A stretch of 64,000 bases of DNA. Origin: Erythroxylum novogranatense. Lineage: Eukaryota; Streptophyta; Magnoliopsida; Malpighiales; Erythroxylaceae. Under the pieces are notes generated by a model. That model was not told the origin of the DNA and made no database searches. It saw nothing but the letters and a program-made list of their open reading frames with translations. The DNA lies in assembly GCA_029891385.1 (NCBI GenBank), contig CM057235.1, positions 18,655,120-18,719,119 on the forward strand. The letters are read 5' to 3'. A program made the position numbers and the translations under genes. Below are positions 11,230 through 23,075 of the stretch, piece after piece (position 1 is the first letter of the stretch; each line of letters begins with the position of its first letter).

Positions 11230-11600
11230 TTGCTAGTGTTGAGTGCAGGTGCTGTCTAAATGGCAGACCACAGATAGAAACTTTGAAGCCATTTTTGACC
11301 TTGATAGGGTTGGAAATTGTTCTTATGATCTTCATGGAAGTTGTAGAGCGTTCTCTTACCTTTCCCTAGACACCAAGTTTTCTAAATTTGGAGTTCTGGG
11401 TCAAAAGTTATGGTATTTGCAAGTTTTGGTACTGTTTGTGAGGAGCTAGTCGATCGGTCTTGGAGTAAACTTTTGATCCCGTTAGTGACCGAGCTTGCCT
11501 TTGAGTCCTTATTGAAAATTGTAGATCTGTCTTTTATCTTTCCAACGATACCAAGCTTGTCAAAATTGGAGCTCGGGGTTAAAAGATATGAGAGTTAGAA
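11230..11600 (+). repeat. Two ~177-bp modules in LTR B
   Basis: Each copy has 'gtagatctgtcttttatc'-like, 'ccaacgataccaag'-like and 'gtcaaaagttatg'-like phrases. The CACCAAG and ATACCAAG phrases are about 177 bp apart. They correspond to the modules at 2240-2735 in LTR A. Confidence 0.6.
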
Positions 11601-11608
11601 GTCAGAAG

Positions 11609-11800
11609 GGTCGGATTGCTGGGCAGGTCGCTCGGCCCCTTGCCCTCGCCCACGCGGGCGCGCGCGCGCGCTCCCGCTCGGGCTATCGCGCGACCGACCT
11701 TCCCAGGCGCTCGGATGCTCGCCCTTCGGGTGAGCCTGGGCGGGCGCGCTCTTGCGCGCCTAGTGCGCGTCAATTGGGGTCGGTTCTTGGCCGACCAACC
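11609..11800 (+). repeat. CpG-dense GC-rich block in LTR B
   Basis: About 190 bp are strongly GC- and CpG-rich, including an alternating GC run at about 11654-11671, inside an otherwise AT-rich LTR. Open frames here are by-products of base composition. The block occupies the place where LTR A has its 14-bp minisatellite; the preceding sequence (gttagaagt..gaaggtcggatt) is shared. Confidence 0.7.
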
Positions 11801-12376
11801 CCTCTTCCTTCTTTTGGCGATAACATTTCAACTAGACCTCCGATCGACCTGATTTTTGAAGCGTTTGATTCCTAACATATTTTTCTATCTTTCTATACCT
11901 GATTGATCGGTCTTGATAGTAAATTGAAAAAGGTGGATTGAAACGAAGTGTGCTGATTCGTTGATAAAGTCTGACTATGCTTCAGTAAGTTCGAGATATC
12001 TTGAGCTATAGAGCTCCAAATGAGGCGATTCTTGTTCCAAATTAAACTAGAGACATAGATCTACAAGTTATATGAAGGAGCCGATCGACAATTTACCCTC
12101 TAATACTTTCTATTTCTGGCATGAAGTTGGTAGAGTGTTCAGTCTTGATTTGTTTTTCTTGAGACAGTATTTTGGTCATAACTTCTTCATTTCTAATCGA
12201 AATTGAGTGTTTTTGGTGGCGTTGGAATCGTTAGAACAGGGGGAACAATTGTTCTTAAGAAGCTGATCTGAAATATTTCTATTGAAAGTTCCCCAAAGTG
12301 TGGTCTGTTTGTTTTCGGTTTTGGGTCTTTCATGCTTTTATGCTTCTGAATGTTGGGCTTCGGAGATGGGGTCCAA

Positions 12377-14575
12377 CAGTAAAACCTCTATAAATGAATA
12401 TTTTTGGGACTTGAAAAATTATTATCTTATACGGAGTTATTAATTTATATATAAATTAATCTTTATTAATTTAGAGAATAATTTTGATTTTGTACATTAT
12501 ATTTGTCAAATTAAACAATTAATTTTTCCGTAACTAAGAAAAGAAAATAAATAAACAATTAATTAATGATAGTGCATTGTATCTAAGTTTATTGATCTTG
12601 TCAAAAATAAGTTTATTAATCTTAGGTTAGCGTGATTTAAAATAGAGTACATGTAGGTACATTAGAAAATGAAGTGTTGTGAATTGTTTCAAATACACAG
12701 TATTGTATAGAGTTTATAAATAGATACATATACTTTAACTTCATATACCAAAATATAAAATTTCGTATATTATATCTTCTCTTTCATGGCTACTCATTTG
12801 AACGGTGTAAGCTAACTGAAGAGATGAGAAAAGCATTATGTGAGTACAAAAATTAACATCCCTCTTCAAGTCAAAAAGATTTGCAACAGTGTATTCAACA
12901 AAAGTTTGATCTCTCTATTAGTCAACCAACAATATCAAATACTCTTAAAAGGTTAGCAGAGTATTTGTAAAAAGAGATAACAAATAGCAATGTTAAAAGG
13001 CACAAATCAGCAAAATATCCTAAATTAGAAAAGGTATTGTATGAGTGATTTCTCCAATATCAAGAGCAAGTGAACATGACTAGAGAAATGATTCAAACTA
13101 AAGCAAGAGAGTTTCCACAGAAGATATATGGTGATGCAAATCCAGAATTTAACTTCTCAAGTGGTTGGCTAGAACGGTTCAAGGCGAGACATGGGATTAA
13201 GTCTTATAGAAGGTTTGGTGAAAGCAGTTCAGTTGTCATAGAGAATATTGAAGAAGCTGTACCTAAAATTCGAGTGAAATTGGACAAATTTCATTGGAGG
13301 AATATCTATAATATGGATGAAACATGCTTATTTTATCGTTTGCAAGCAGATCATTCACTAGCTACAAAGCAATTAGAAGGATGGAAAAGGACAAGGAAAG
13401 ACTTACTACTGTTGCTATCTGTTGCAATGAGAATGGTTCAGATAAAGTACCTCTTTGGATTATTAGTAAGTATGCTAATCTTATATGCTTTAAAAATGTG
13501 AATATTGACAATCTTAATTGTCATTATCGAGCTAACAAGAAAGCATGGATGACTGGATTACTCTTTCAAGAATTTGTTCGTTAGTTTGATGATAGAATGA
13601 CAGGTAGAAAAGTGTTGCTTATAGTAGACAATTGCCCAGCCCATCCCAAGGTTATTGAAGGCTTGAGAAATGTTGAATTGTTCTTTTTGCCTCCAAATAC
13701 AACATCAAAAATTAAACCATGTGATGCTGGAATTATTCGATCACTTAAGATTTATTATCGACGTCGTTTTTATTCTAGCATCTTGGAAGGCTATGAGATG
13801 GGAGCAATAAATCCTGAAAAATTAATTTTGGATGCTATCTATTTTATTAATGTTGCTTGGAATATTGATGTGAAGCCCATAACTATTGTAAATTGTTTTT
13901 GATATTGCAAAATTTGATCCGAGGAAGGTATGCTTCTAGAAGAAGAAACTGGTGATGTTGAAGGCATTCAAAGATTAGGGGAAGTTATTTCTAATTTATA
14001 TTATATAAATGCCATGAATGTAGAGTAGATTCTAAATTATCCTAGTGAAAATGAAGCCTTAATGGAATCGCCTATGGATGAAAAAATTATTCAAGGAGTA
14101 ATGGGTATAGAAGATGATGACAAAGATCCGAATGATAGTAACGCTATACCACATGTTTCTCTAAAAGAAGCTTTTCTTGTCATAGAGACTTTTAAAAGTT
14201 ACTTGCTTCAAAATGAGAAGAATGTGTCGAATGTAGTTTATTCCTTCCAAAAAGTTAACGGTGAAATTGAATTCAGTTCGCATGAAAAGAAGAATCAATT
14301 GACTATAGATACATATTTTAGGAAAGCATAAAATTTGAAATAAAAATTGTTTAGGAAGTGCTTTATTTTATGAATTATATATGTAATTTTCATACTTATT
14401 TAATGAATTATTATTTTATATTTTCAGTGGGCCTCAAGGAATTTTTTAAAAACTATTAGCTTATGCATTTAGCGAGGTTATTATTTTATCCCATTAGTCT
14501 AAGTCGAGACTGAAGAAAATTATTATTTAATCGAGATTATTAATTATCGAATATTCATTTATCGAGGTTTTACTG
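12377..14575 (+). mobile_element. Decayed pogo-type Tc1/mariner transposon
   Basis: The left end reads CAGTAAAACCTCTATAAAT (12377). The right end, reverse-complemented, reads CAGTAAAACCTCGATAAAT (ends 14575), and is followed by TA. These match the termini I know for the plant Emigrant/Lemi1 pogo-like group, which targets TA. On the left the expected TA is absent and the CA overlaps the last two bases of LTR B. Length 2.2 kb, with a broken transposase inside. Confidence 0.75.
12809..14331 (+). pseudogene. Pogo/CENP-B-like transposase, broken
   Basis: The N-terminal helix-turn-helix region (KLTEEMRKAL, QPTISNTLKR) is followed by a CENP-B-type DNA-binding region (SSGWLERFKARHGI) and a DDE_1 catalytic region. 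All three catalytic Asp positions are visible: NMDETC, IVDNCPAH and PCDAGII. The frame is broken by stops at 12854-12856, 12968-12970 and 13046-13048, a one-base frameshift near 13380, and a stop at 13582-13584 where a Trp is usual. More stops follow after 13902, before an acidic C-terminal stretch that ends at 14331. The product would cut and rejoin the element at TA sites if intact; this copy cannot be made. Confidence 0.8.
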
Positions 14576-15739
14576 TATATATCGCAGTTTTTGAAAATAA
14601 CAAACTATATTTTATATTAAGGATTTAATTATATGACTTTTATTTTAGTGGTCTTTATGATCATCAAAATTAATTTTATGTAAAGTATTTTTATGGTTCC
14701 AAATTTTGATCTCGTACCAAGTGACTCAGACTTTGAGACTTATAGCCAACGTTATGGATACCGTATTGGTACTGGTACCAGATTTGATTCTGGTATGATA
14801 TTGTACCGATATTAGTTAATATTAGATACCATTTCAGGAAAATTTTAAAATTTATAAAATCGTCCCTGAATTTTTAAAATTACAAAACAATCCTTTAATA
14901 TATTGTACTTTGTGTAATTTAGAATTTTACATCAACCTTATGTCAAAAATCATAATAATAGAAAATGAAAATAATAAAATTTTATTTATTTTTCTTAATA
15001 TTATTTGCCCATATTTCACATATAAATAACTACAATTATTCCTTTAAAAATTTAAAGGAAATTTATATTGTTAATATAATCAAATGGATACTACATGTAC
15101 GAATGTAAATCATATAAATTAAAATATGTTGGTTAAAATAATAATTACAATTGAATTAAAGTAATACAACACCATTAAAATTTATTATAATAATTTTAAT
15201 TTTGACAATAAAAATAATATAATTATAATTATAGTTATAAATTAAAAATATAAATGAAATTTGTCATTTTAATTATATTTTATAAATTAATTAATTAAAA
15301 TATATTAAATTTTTTCAATAATTTAAAATTTGTAGTAGACAATTTATTTTCAATTTTATAAAATATATTAAAATGGAAAATCCATATATATAAACCTATA
15401 AAACTAAAGCTTATTGTCATACACCATATTTATAACAATGGATATAAAAATGACACGTTTCTACAAGCCCCTCCATATTTTAAACACCTAAAATTCATAA
15501 TTGCTTGTTTTTGTAGCTTATGACCCTGATGCTCTTCTTTGATTCTTCCTCTTCTACATGTCTCAAGTTATCTATTTCTCTCAATTTACCAACCTTTGCT
15601 CCAGCTACATGTCACAAATGCTCTTCTTCCTCTTTTGCTTGTCATAACTTCTCATCCTTGTTTGCTTTTCTTGTGACAAACAGCAATGGTTGTATGAAGG
15701 TGGAGCAGCAGTAGTGATGGAGAAGTAGAACCGGAGAAA
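14576..15739. other. AT-rich region without recognised genes
   Basis: Very AT-rich sequence with a short palindromic patch (GGTACTGGTACC, about 14776). A 64-codon Ser/Cys-rich frame at 15520-15714 has no recognisable family and is probably chance. Confidence 0.4.
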
Positions 15740-16375
15740 ACGACAATGGTGGAGAGTTGCCTTTTCTTCTGAAGTATTGCAGATATGTTCTCTCCTAATT
15801 GTACTTTCTTATCAAATTTCAATTTTAGCTTCGAAGTACAGAGCTTCTTTAAAAATTTAGCATAATAAGGAATATGATTAATGGCATCAAGAAAAGGAAT
15901 AGTAACCTGAATTTTTCTAAAAATCTCTAATATCTCTTTGTCTATGTTTTGCCGAATCGACTAGGAAAGGCACAAAAAAATTCTGCAAATCTGAATTTGT
16001 TTTTTCTCCCTTTTCTTTGTTCTGGCTAATTGGGTACTTCCTTTCTTGCTTCTTCGATTTCCCTCTTGGAGATTATTCGAGAAGGTTCTTTCAATGCTTT
16101 ACCACTCTGCAACATAACAACGTTGACACTTTGCTTGGGATTGATTTCTATTTGAGCAGAAAATTTTCTAAAATTTTGCGCCTCTAATCGATTATGACTA
16201 TTTCCATTTGGCTCAATTGATTTTCAAGATTTTGAATACTAGCTTGAGTATCTTGCTAAAGTGTCATGGTGTTAGTGGCCAAAGATTTAACTATATCTTC
16301 TAAAGAAATTTATATCCAAGGTTAGCCCAAAAATAATCTTATCTCTAATAAAACCTGAAATCTTGGGCCTCCTCC
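15740..16375 (-). pseudogene. Athila/TAT-like gypsy gag fragment, frameshifted
   Basis: Read on the minus strand, three frames together give the landmarks of Athila/TAT gag: a DTQASIQNLENQLSQM coiled stretch, RLEAQNFRKF, NPKQSVNVVMLQSGKAL, PFPSRFGK, and DAINHIPYYAKFLKKLCT followed by LGENIS. The frame changes between QLSQM and RLEAQ, and stops occur in each frame. No protease or polymerase is attached. The left limit, near 15740, is where similarity fades. Confidence 0.65.
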
Positions 16376-16385
16376 CCTCTGTGCC

Positions 16386-16807
16386 AACATTATTGATTGT
16401 AAGAGGGTTTACAGGGTTAAGCAATGTGTGGATGGCACTATAGAGTGTTGTAAAGCTCGTTTGGTTGTTCGAGGAATTAAGCAGAAACCTGGTGTTGGCT
16501 TCTTTGATACTTTCAGTCCAATAGTTAAGCCAACTACAGTACGTTTAGTTTTGGCTCTTACTGTTTCAAATGGTTAATGTATTCGACACCTTAACATAAA
16601 TAATGCCTTATTATATGGAAATTTAAATGAATGTATATATATGTCTCAACCACCAAGATACAAAGATCCTAAGCTCCCTGATCATGTTTGTCATCTTCGT
16701 AAAGCACTTTATGGACTTAAAGAGGCTCCGCTTGCATGATTCACTAAACTCAAGTCCTTTTTACTTGACTATGGCTTTATAATTTGCAATTCAGACTATT
16801 CTTTCTA
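16386..16807 (+). pseudogene. Outer copia reverse transcriptase, first part
   Basis: The plus-strand frame shows the RVT_2 domain of copia elements: RVYRVKQ, ARLVVRGIKQKPGVGFFDTF, SPIVKPTTVR, MSQPPRYKDPKLPDHVCHLR and KALYGLKEAP. It has in-frame stops after TVSNG and after EAPLA. It is cut at 16807 by insertion of the inner copia element and resumes at 27744. Confidence 0.8.
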
Positions 16808-18240
16808 TTAGATCGCGTACAATCCGAGTATTCACAATACACTGCAGAAAAGACTATAGAACAACATGAAGTATAATAAAAAATACTTAGCATGTACGAA
16901 AATACCTTTATGCCGTGGGTGGGTTGATTCTTTTCGGATTCCAAGACACTGCAATGTGTGAATGCCCTCTAACAGTATCCATACGAGTATGCACGATCCG
17001 GGCTGCGGCTGTGGTGTGCTAGCACGTCCTGAAACACTTTCCAAACGTCGCACGTTTTTCCTCTCGGATGGTGGCTAGGGTTTCGTGTGACAATAGTGTC
17101 TCCTTCTAATGAGACCTAAGTTTCTCTATTTATAGAGAAACCCTAATCCCATTGAAGCCCAATAAGTTTCGGCCCATTATATCTCATATAATAAAAGCCC
17201 GACAACTTAATTCAATCTAGCCCAATAAATATATCTACATATATTTATTCAATACCTAATAAATTAGGCCCAAGAGAATAAGCCCAGATCACATCACTCT
17301 TTATGTGCGACCCTGTAGGCTCATTTGATGTTGGCAATGGGCTTAATCACACTTCAAGGCTCATAAGTCATAAGCGGCCTCTAGCAAGACATTATGACTA
17401 CCCAAATCAAATGAGGATCGATAATCCAATTTAACCTGTAACTATAGTTATAAGCTCAGCCCTTTTGTAACACGATATCAAGATTAATCACAAGGCATGG
17501 TACATGTCAACCTTTGATTGATCATAGTTTCTTGATCCCCAAGTTGACTGATTATAACAAATGACATTGATGACTCTTCACCAATTCATTTGAGCACGGC
17601 TATGCATTTCTTTAGTCACACTTGTCAAGAGGCCCAAATGATATCTCTCTCATTTAAAAGAGGTACAAATCCCATCTATGTCATTCACATCCCTCCGCAT
17701 GATTCATTTGATGTCCAACATAAGACTACTTGTTATTCGGTTAAGAATAACTTCGTCTAATATCAAAACACTGAATTCCTCATGTAGGGAACCATGATGA
17801 CTTCAGGTACTTCAGGTCAAAGGACTAAAGTCAAACCATATTAAGAATCACTAATGACATGAAATCATGTAGTATTCTTTATGTGGGTCGGTCCAATATA
17901 TGTTCTCTAACATATATCTATGTTTATGATTAGATATCTCATATCCATGATCAGTAAAACATGATCATCAACAAGAACACATACTAGTCTTAATTCATTA
18001 TTGTTCCACCAATAATGATTGACCAGGGACAGTCTATAATAGTCTTATAACGCTTATGGTTTTACTATCAAGTCACATACTTGATGAAATAAGTCTAAAA
18101 CCATTCATGGAATGTAAATCACATTACATAAACGAAATACATGCATATATGAAAGGAATACCTCATAATATATTATTAACAAGTCATAATGTTAATACAA
18201 GAATCACAACTATCCATTGGCCTAGCGCACACTACTAACA
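16808..18240 (-). repeat. 3' LTR of the inner copia element
   Basis: 1433 bp, closely similar to 26313-27738. On the plus strand it begins TATTAGATCG where the other copy has TGTTGGATCG, two G-to-A changes that destroy the terminal TG. It also has an extra 10-bp repeat (ACTTCAGGT, near 17810) absent from the other LTR. Confidence 0.9.
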
Positions 18241-18251
18241 ATCTCCCACTT
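18241..18251 (-). other. Polypurine tract of the inner copia element
   Basis: AAGTGGGAGAT on the minus strand abuts the 3' LTR. It lies 10 bp after the pol stop codon (18261-18263). Confidence 0.75.
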
Positions 18252-18260
18252 GCACTAGGC

Positions 18261-20400
18261 CTAATCGGTCAGATATCTAATACCCATAGACCTCGTATGA
18301 ATCTCATGTTTAGGTTGTGGAAGAGGCTTAGTAAGTGGATCGGCAATGTTGTCATCTGTGCCCACTTTGCATATCTTCACGTCTCCTCTCTCAATGATCT
18401 CTCTAATCAGATGGAAACGTCTGAGTATGTGTTTGGATCTATGATGCGAGTTTGGTTCCTTAGCCTGTGATATAGCCCCATTATTATCACAATAAAGGTC
18501 TATAAGACTTGCAATGCTAGGAAAAACTCCAAGCTCAGTAATAAATTTCTTGATCTATACAGCTTCCTTAGCTGCATCCGAGGCAGCAATGTACTCACTT
18601 TCAAATACAGAGAATCAACAATGTTGTCTTGCTTTGAACTTTCCATTCACTGCACCTCCATTCAAACAGAACACAAAACCTGATTGCGATCTAAAATCAT
18701 CTATGTCAGACTGAAAACCAGTATCAGTGTAACCATTTATAACGAGCTCTCCTTCAAGTCCTCCATACTCTACGAACATATCCTTAGTTCTTCTCAAGTT
18801 CTTAAGGATATTCTTAACTACTATCCAGTGACTCTTACCATAATTAGATTGGTATCTACTTGTTATGCTCAAAGAATATGAGACATCTGGTCAAGAATAT
18901 AACATGGCATACATGATAGATCCAATTGCAGATGCATATGGAATCTTACTCATGCGCTCAAGCTCTTTACCTGAAGTAGGACAATCCTTCTTAGAAAGCT
19001 TGATTCCATGTAACATAGGCAAGAATCCTCTCTTGGAATCTTGCATACTGAACCTTTTCAGTATCTTATCTATGTATGTACTCTGACTTAGGCCTATAAG
19101 CTTTCTTGATCTATCTCTATAGATCTTAATGTCTAAAACATAGGCAGCCTCACCTAAGTCTTTCAATGAGAAACGTTTCCTTAACCAAATCTTGACACTA
19201 TGTAAGATCGAAATATCATTTCCAATGAGCAATATGTCATCAACATATAAAGCTAAAAAGACAACAACACTCCCACTAACCTTTTTGTAGACACAAGATT
19301 CATCTTCATTCTTGATGAATCCAAACTCTTTGACAACTTCATCAAAACGAAGATTCCAGCTTCTTGATGCTTGCTTCAATCCATAAATGGATCTTTGAAG
19401 CTTGCATACCTTTCCCAAATTATTAGGATAGACAAAACCCTCATGTTGTATCATATATACATCCTTAAGTAAGTTTCCATTAAGGAAAGCCATTTTGACA
19501 TCCATTTTCCATATCTCATAATCATAGTATGCAACTATGGCAATAGGAATTCTAATTGATTCGATCATGACCACTGGAGAAAATGTCTCATCATAATCAA
19601 TTCCATGAACTTGTCGATAACCTTTAGAAACAAGTCTTGCTTTATAAGTGTGCACATTTCCATCCATGTTGAGTTTCTTTTTGAAAACCCACTTACATCC
19701 AATGGTCTTCAAGCCATCAGACGGATCAATCAAAGTCCAAACTTGATTGTCATACATGGATTGCATCTCTGCTTTCATGGCCTCTAACCATTTAGCAGAT
19801 TCTAGACTTTCCATAGCTTCTTGATAGGTTGTGGGCTCATTATAATCGATGAGCATCACATTATCATCATCAGTAACGAGAAATCCATATCTCTCAGGCT
19901 CATGATGAATCCTATCAGATCTACGTAGGCCTTGTGTTGTTGAAGGCTGCTCATCAACAGCTTGTGAGCTCGCTTCAATCTCCTTTTTAGGCTCAATGTC
20001 ATTTTGTGAAACTTGAATTTCTTCAAGTTGTACTTTACTCCCACTTTTTCCTTTGGAAACAAATTCCTTCTCTAAGAAAAAAACTATTTCGAGCAATAAA
20101 AACTTTGTTCTCTGACGGGATGTAAAAGTAATATCTTTTAGTTTCCTTAGGATATCCTACAAAATAACATTTTTTGGATTTGGGTGCTAACTTGTCGGCA
20201 GTAAGACGCTTCACATAAGCCTCACAACCCCAAATATTTAGAAAAGATAAATTGGGACGCTTCCCATTCCATATCTGATAAGGTGTCTTTTCTACAGCCT
20301 TTGAAGGAATACGGTTCAATATGAATGCTGCTGTTTCTAAAGCATAGCCCCAAAAATATTTTGGAAGATCAGTGTGACTCATCATTGATCGAACCATATC
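18261..20400 (-). pseudogene. Inner copia pol: integrase C-terminus, RT, RNase H
   Basis: From right to left: end of the integrase (SMMSHTDLPKYFWGYALETA), a Lys/Glu-rich linker, the reverse transcriptase (FSPVVMIESIR, MDVKMAFLNGNL, YGLKQASRSWNLRFD, and an intact YVDDILLIGND catalytic motif), then RNase H (GYTDTGFQSD, ESEYIAASDAAKEA, SKHILRRFHLIRE, NIADPLTKPL) ending at 18261. Damage seen: a run of seven A at 20077-20083 shifts the frame by one between integrase and reverse transcriptase; stop at 18891-18893; frame lost near 18615-18640 in RNase H; stop at 18555-18557 where Trp is usual. The polymerase core itself is a long unbroken frame. Confidence 0.88.
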
Positions 20401-21123
20401 TGTAGCGCCCCCTTACCGTAGGGTACGCACCGGGACGCCCGTGGGTCATTCCGATGCATATCCCACAGTAAGGAAGTACTACTATCGAAAGCGATCACTA
20501 ATCACTCACATGGAATCAATACAATATAAACCGAATTATGCAAATCACTAAATTTTAAAACCACAATAATCTTTCATTTCACATTACTAAGTGAAATATA
20601 GACAAGTCTATCAGTCCCCTACAGTCTCAATACAGTATCTCAAAAAGGAAACTGATATAAAAGTCTATACTAAGTTATCCCCAAAAATCGTCCCAGCTGA
20701 CCGACCTGTGAGCCATCGCTTCTCTTGCCCACGCACTCACATGGCAGAAAGAGTCTATCACGGGAGCTAGGAATCTACTAACGATGTCCTGAAAAATAAT
20801 TGCAATGTTGGGTGAGTTTGCGAACTCAGTGAGAAACCATCATCGATGGTTCACCCAACTCATGCATATACACACGATATATCACATAGTCACACGATAA
20901 CACATTCGAAACACTATGAGGCAATTTACACATTTTCACCATAACATAAATCAGATATATCACTGTGCAATCGCCACATAATACACGCATTCTCAATTTC
21001 CACAATACAGTCAGATGCATAATGCATGCCAATTCTCATTTTATGTTAATGTTGTGACTGAGCGTCAATACTGTCCCAATTCGGGCACATTACACAGTAA
21101 TCACATTTTAGGCAAGTAAGAGA

Positions 21124-21237
21124 GCCCTCAGGGTATGCACTACTGCTCGCTCAGACTAGGGATAGGAGAGCCCTCTAGGTATGCACTATTCCCTTTTCGG
21201 CCTTAGGCCCTTTCACTGATAATCGAGCTTAAGGCTT
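21124..21237 (-). repeat. Short hairpins in solo LTR K
   Basis: GCCC-TCA-GGGT (21124-21134), GGCC-TTA-GGCC (21199-21209) and GAGCT-TAA-GGCTT (21225-21237, with wobble pairs) are small inverted repeats. They correspond in position and type to the hairpin ladders in LTRs G, I, J and element E. Confidence 0.5.
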
Positions 21238-22004
21238 TGATCACTAATTGCACCAGTCACAACTGTTTATTTACCAATTTTAATCATGTCTAGCATGCAC
21301 TCACACTTGCACAATCAAATATATATATATCAATCGATTCTACTTATCGCATTTATAACATTTACTCACAATTTCAACATTTCTTTTTCACAGTTACTAG
21401 CATTCACATTGGCAAACAACTCACACATTCATAGAACATTTAACACACAAGGATTGAGGCACCAACTAGGTTACTCACCTGTAACTTCCGAACTACTGCC
21501 TGGAAGTCCTAGCAATATCCATGGACTGTCGATCCAACGGTGCCTCTATAACAATTTAAACAAATACTCATCACTAGATGCTTAATCAAAGAAATTCGAT
21601 AATGCACATATCTTAATTCAAAGTTGTATGATGCATGTTCACGATTTCCCGGCGCTAAAACCCAAATTCTGCAATCTCTTGCCTCATAACCAAAATTCAC
21701 TATCCACTAGATCAATATCATCCATTAATTTCACAAGTCTCCAATTTAACTCCCATAGTCATAATAAAATTCTTAGGTTACAATAGGAACTATAATCGAC
21801 TCTCTTTCTATGATTGGGAACCCGCTAATTTAAATTCGAACTCTTATTCTTTACCACAATTGTAGACCTCTTTCTCTAGTTCATAATGAATCAATAATCG
21901 CCTCAATTGGAGGTCTATACCATAAGTTATGCCCCAAAAATCAAAACACATCCTATCAGAAATTTGCCCTCGTCATGCCATTAAATCTCTCGCCATGGCA
22001 GTGT

Positions 22005-22155
22005 AACAGTCGTCGCCATGTAAACATCCTTCTGGCGCCTTGTCGCGACGTACTCGAATAACCACGTCGCGGAGAAACATCTATTCGCTCACCGCGGCGA
22101 GCACACGTTTTCTCGTCGCGGCGTGGCCTTTTTCCAGACGTCGCGACGTGCAGGC
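22005..22155 (-). repeat. GC-rich block built on CGTCGCGACG
   Basis: Five imperfect copies of a CGTCGCG(A/G)CG palindromic phrase lie in 150 bp, within the AT-rich solo LTR K and inside its candidate intron. No coding is supported. Confidence 0.6.
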
Positions 22156-23075
22156 ACATCTTCTTCTTTGATCGATTTTTCATCTTTCTCTCTCTAAAAA
22201 CCAGCATTAAACACACTCAACTACCCACATCTCTAGCATTTAAACTCATTAATACATCAAACAACAATAAATAGCAACATTAAAAACATCAAACTCACCA
22301 AATCAAAGCTCAAATCCGTAAACGTCCGAAAATCCTCCAACAAGCTCCAACACCGATTTTCACCTTCAAAACTCAACTCTCTTCATCTTCCTCAAGAATC
22401 AAACTAAGCTTGGTATAGGGAGTGGTAGCAACAAGAAATGATCAGAGGTCACACACCAAGGAGAGACGAAAATCACCAACGAAGAGAAGAGAAACTTTGC
22501 CCTAGGAGGAATGCCTTTCTTTGATTTTCAAAACCTCAAGTATAAATATAAAGGGTTGATTTAAAACCTATAGATTATAGTCCTCAAATCCATTCAATTT
22601 TAGTCTCTAAACTTTAATGGCTCATTATAGAAATTCCTAAACTTATAAATCTAAATTTTTCGTGCCATTTCCCTATCAAGTTCGGAACCGGAATCTAATC
22701 CATCAGTCTCTAAGACATTTTTCTGGTCCAAACCTAAAACTCTAAAAATTCCAGAAAAATCCCTATAAATCCTAAAAAATATAAAACACATGATCCTATA
22801 CTCAAATTTCAATTGCCAATCCCAAAAATTCAATTCAAATTATCCCTTAATTCCCAACAAATCATATCTCACATAAACTTACACTTTAAAACATAATCAC
22901 AATCAATTGCCGAAAAATCAAGAATGCATGTCACTACGCATATGCATGTGCAAAACGATCTATTCCTCTAAAATCATAGGCCAAAATAATACTCAATGAA
23001 TATATGCAATAAGAATCCTATCCTGTCCCAATTACCAATATGCCCCTCACATCGGTAACGGGATGCTACAATATC

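Larger units (their letters stand above)
9231..12378 (+). mobile_element. LTR B, 3' LTR of the truncated gypsy element
   Basis: It starts TATTGGGCCCCGAA, with the expected TG decayed to TA, right after the polypurine tract. It ends GGGGTCCAACA, giving about 3.15 kb. Block 10270-10434 matches LTR A. The order of parts differs from A: the ~178-bp modules lie after the candidate acceptor here and before the TATA box in A. The piece after about 10800 could therefore belong to a second LTR joined by rearrangement. No target duplication can be tested because the 5' end of the element is gone. Confidence 0.65.
20401..23070 (-). mobile_element. Solo LTR K (gypsy-type), 2670 bp, TSD ATATC
   Basis: It begins TGTAGCGCCC and ends GGGATGCTACA on the plus strand, with a perfect 5-bp duplication ATATC (20396-20400 and 23071-23075). 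It sits inside the integrase of the inner copia element; removing it with one duplication makes the integrase frame contiguous again. Sense is minus, judged from a candidate acceptor (CAG at 20791-20789) in the same module (GAGTTCGCAAACTCACCC, then a T-rich run) as in LTRs E, G, I and J. Candidate donor TTTG|GTGAGT is at 22298, giving a 1.5-kb intron. Confidence 0.85.

Noticed and set aside
11588..11875. Arg/Ala-rich open frames on both strands in LTR B
   Set aside because: They arise from the GC-rich block; composition is extreme and no family is recognisable.
15520..15714. 64-codon Ser/Cys-rich frame as a small secreted protein
   Set aside because: No convincing signal peptide or homolog, no regular cysteine spacing, and it is embedded in decayed AT-rich sequence.
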